DNA of 64,000 nucleotides, from contig NZ_JBLWZP010000005.1 of assembly GCF_048266365.1 (NCBI RefSeq), forward strand, positions 186,001 to 250,000, in the 5' to 3' direction. Positions 62,558-64,000 of this stretch are shown piece by piece; position 1 is the first letter of the stretch; each line of letters opens with the position of its first letter. The notes under the pieces were generated by a model. It saw nothing but the letters and a program-made list of their open reading frames with translations. It had not been told where the DNA came from and did no database searches. Origin of the DNA: Galbibacter sp048266365 (GTDB taxonomy: Bacteria > Bacteroidota > Bacteroidia > Flavobacteriales > Flavobacteriaceae). Made by a program: the position numbers and the translations under genes.

Positions 62558-62620
62558 ATCCTGGAAAAATTATCGTACTTCCAACTATAGAAGTATATGC
62601 ATTTATTCTAGATCCGATTG

Positions 62621-63700
62621 TTACTTCTCCACTCGACTCTCATTGTACTGCTTCAAGAATTTATTTAATTCCAATACTGATAGGGTGAACAATAGTAATC
62701 CAATTAGTAATACCGGAATTAAAAATTTGTAGCTGTTTAAAAGTCCTTTATTTTCTACCCCTCTTCTCGGGAAATCAGAAATCACATTAAGGATATTGGA
62801 TTTACTAGCTTCCAATTGATTGAGCGATACCAATTCTGTTTTAATATTGTCAATCTTATTGATAAGATCCATTTCTCTTGATTGTTGTGCAATACCCTGG
62901 TCTCCTAAACTAATACTTGTCCCTTGTTGCGGTTTGTCAGCCTCCTTGATCATAACATTTTTATAAAGTTGCTGTAATGAATCAATCTCAGACATTTGGC
63001 TTGCCAAAACATTCCTTTGAAGCTCAATATTCTCCGTTTGGGTGTTTTTTAGATTTAAAAAGTATTGGTTAAAAGATATTGATGAAATGATAGGGCCTTG
63101 CAATTTCTTAGCCACCATACTGTTGGTAGCCTTTACAATAATGTTGTGATATTTAGCATCAAAAGAGTTAAAATTCTCTAAGAACAACTCCATATCAATA
63201 GCCTTTCTGGTGGTTGTATCCAAGGATTTAATAAATTCATCAAAAAGTTTTACTTTCTGGTTTTCATCAGAATACGATTCAACGGCAAATTCCTTAATAG
63301 TAGCTGCCTCAGCAACCTCGATCCCCAAAGCCTCTGCTAGAGCTACCGAATCCTCAGAACGTGTAAGTTCGTTGTAGAAATTAATGTTGTTGTAAAGCTG
63401 TTGCGTACTTTGAAAGTTTGGCTCCACCACCATAGTAGAAACATACACCGGTTCCTTGCTCATATCCAAAGCAATCCCTGCAGCAATTCCTACTACCCCG
63501 GCAACCACAAATTTTATGAAGTGCCGCTGTATAAAGAGTAGAAATGAAATGATCCCTCCGAAAATTCCATTAAGAATACTGCCAATAAAATTGAAAAGCT
63601 TTTTAAAACCATCGCCAATCAGTTTGAACAATTGCCCAAGATCAATTTCTTCCGAATTTGTATTTTTTGGGGCTTGATTCGATGGAATCTGATCATTCAT
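62621..63700 (-). CDS. chain-length determinant (Wzz-like) protein
   Basis: This 359-residue protein has two membrane helices (about 62-82 and 325-347) flanking a periplasmic coiled-coil region. It has the hydrophilic, Asn/Pro-rich start of Wzz/LPS chain-length regulators. It lacks a kinase domain. Together with the Wzc-type protein it may regulate glycan chain length. It is part of the same locus, in the same direction as wza and wzc. Confidence 0.82.
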   Translation of the reverse strand: MNDQIPSNQAPKNTNSEEIDLGQLFKLIGDGFKKLFNFIGSILNGIFGGIISFLLFIQRHFIKFVVAGVVGIAAGIALDMSKEPVYVSTMVVEPNFQSTQQLYNNINFYNELTRSEDSVALAEALGIEVAEAATIKEFAVESYSDENQKVKLFDEFIKSLDTTTRKAIDMELFLENFNSFDAKYHNIIVKATNSMVAKKLQGPIISSISFNQYFLNLKNTQTENIELQRNVLASQMSEIDSLQQLYKNVMIKEADKPQQGTSISLGDQGIAQQSREMDLINKIDNIKTELVSLNQLEASKSNILNVISDFPRRGVENKGLLNSYKFLIPVLLIGLLLFTLSVLELNKFLKQYNESRVEK

Positions 63701-63710
63701 ATCTATACGT

Positions 63711-64000
63711 TTAATTTAGTTCGTTATTTTTAAAGATTTGTTGTAATATTTTCTTCGTAATTAAATAGGTCGGTTTTACACCTGTTATTCCCAAACCTCC
63801 GGAGGCTAATGTACTACCGGTTTCTAAAGGGTTATCCGAGGCATAATATGCATAGCGCACTTTTACACCAGAGGTAATGCTTTTTCGAATCTTAGATGCC
63901 GCTTGTATCGCTTTTTGATAATGAGCACCTTCCATTTCTAAACCAATAACATTCCAAGTACTCTCGTAAAAAAACTTCAACATATCTTTATTTTGCAAGG
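63711..64000 (-). CDS. nucleoside-phosphorylase-like protein, C-terminal part (truncated by window edge)
   Basis: The frame is open to the window end, so only the last 95 or so residues are seen. The segment VIGLEMEGAHYQKAI resembles the EMEGA motif of the nucleoside phosphorylase fold. The gene is ten bases upstream of wzz. In polysaccharide loci of Flavobacteriaceae proteins with this ending exist but their function is unknown to me. The assignment is tentative. Confidence 0.4.
   Translation of the reverse strand, partial: LQNKDMLKFFYESTWNVIGLEMEGAHYQKAIQAASKIRKSITSGVKVRYAYYASDNPLETGSTLASGGLGITGVKPTYLITKKILQQIFKNNELN

Larger units (their letters stand above)
61992..62620. other. 629-bp noncoding gap in the polysaccharide locus
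   Basis: This AT-rich stretch upstream of wza holds a possible wza promoter (62119-62126) and, near the right end, a terminator-like hairpin (62514-62557). Between them lies no frame with protein character. A CCAGG...CCTGG pair sits at about 62463-62487. No JUMPstart-like element or insertion-sequence end was recognised. The length is unusual for this gene-dense window. Confidence 0.5.

Overview
The window is chromosomal DNA of a marine-type Flavobacteriaceae bacterium (phylum Bacteroidota). The base composition is AT-rich. Promoters carry the Bacteroidota -7 element TAnnTTTG rather than TATAAT. The gene set includes gliding/type IX secretion genes (gldH, a sprE/porW-like lipoprotein), ricT, TrhO, the DUF4292-EnvC cell-envelope cluster, the DUF6427/DUF6341 pair next to upp, and an ATP synthase operon without atpD and atpC. 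No rRNA, tRNA, CRISPR array, insertion sequence or prophage was recognised. Nearly all of the window looks like core genome.

Layout. 1-2.8 kb: C-terminal end of a ClC channel with CBS domains, a small membrane protein, a cold-shock protein, tadA and a divergent RluA-type pseudouridine synthase without an orthodox start codon. 2.8-7 kb: an Fe-S assembly operon on the minus strand (A-type carrier, sufB, sufC, sufD). 7-10.8 kb: thiL, a small zinc-ribbon protein, an alpha/beta hydrolase and a Xaa-Pro aminopeptidase. 11-14.5 kb: sdhC-sdhA-sdhB. 14.6-16.6 kb: an SSS-family acetate-type symporter with its DUF4212 partner. 17.9-19.9 kb: two CoA-transferase subunits and pncA. 20-24.1 kb: PBP1A, gldH and ricT. 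24.3-31.3 kb: trhO, recA, an ECF sigma factor operon, plsC and trpS. 31.5-34.2 kb: an HU/SPOR protein, an esterase and a thioesterase.

34.2-40.8 kb: a minus-strand envelope cluster (lipoprotein, flippase, dut, sugar nucleotidyltransferase, TPR protein, DUF4292 lipoprotein, EnvC-like protein). 41-49.8 kb: a long minus-strand run from a SprE-like lipoprotein through bactofilin, AtpZ and DUF6168 to atpB-E-F-H-A-G. 49.9-52.1 kb: an ABC exporter. 52.3-58.7 kb: a ferredoxin-reductase-like protein, an NlpE/META lipoprotein, an esterase, a GT9 glycosyltransferase, DUF4254, upp, DUF6427 and DUF6341. 58.9-64 kb: one end of an exopolysaccharide or capsule locus (wzc-type tyrosine kinase, wza, wzz). The wzc gene is split by a single-base frameshift.

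No clearly new multi-gene system is evident. The observations most worth a check are the wzc frameshift, the RluA gene that appears to start at ATC or ATT, the structured region upstream of recA, the ECF operon with an unusual membrane-anchored beta-barrel protein, and the terminator-like hairpins inside the ATP synthase gene run.
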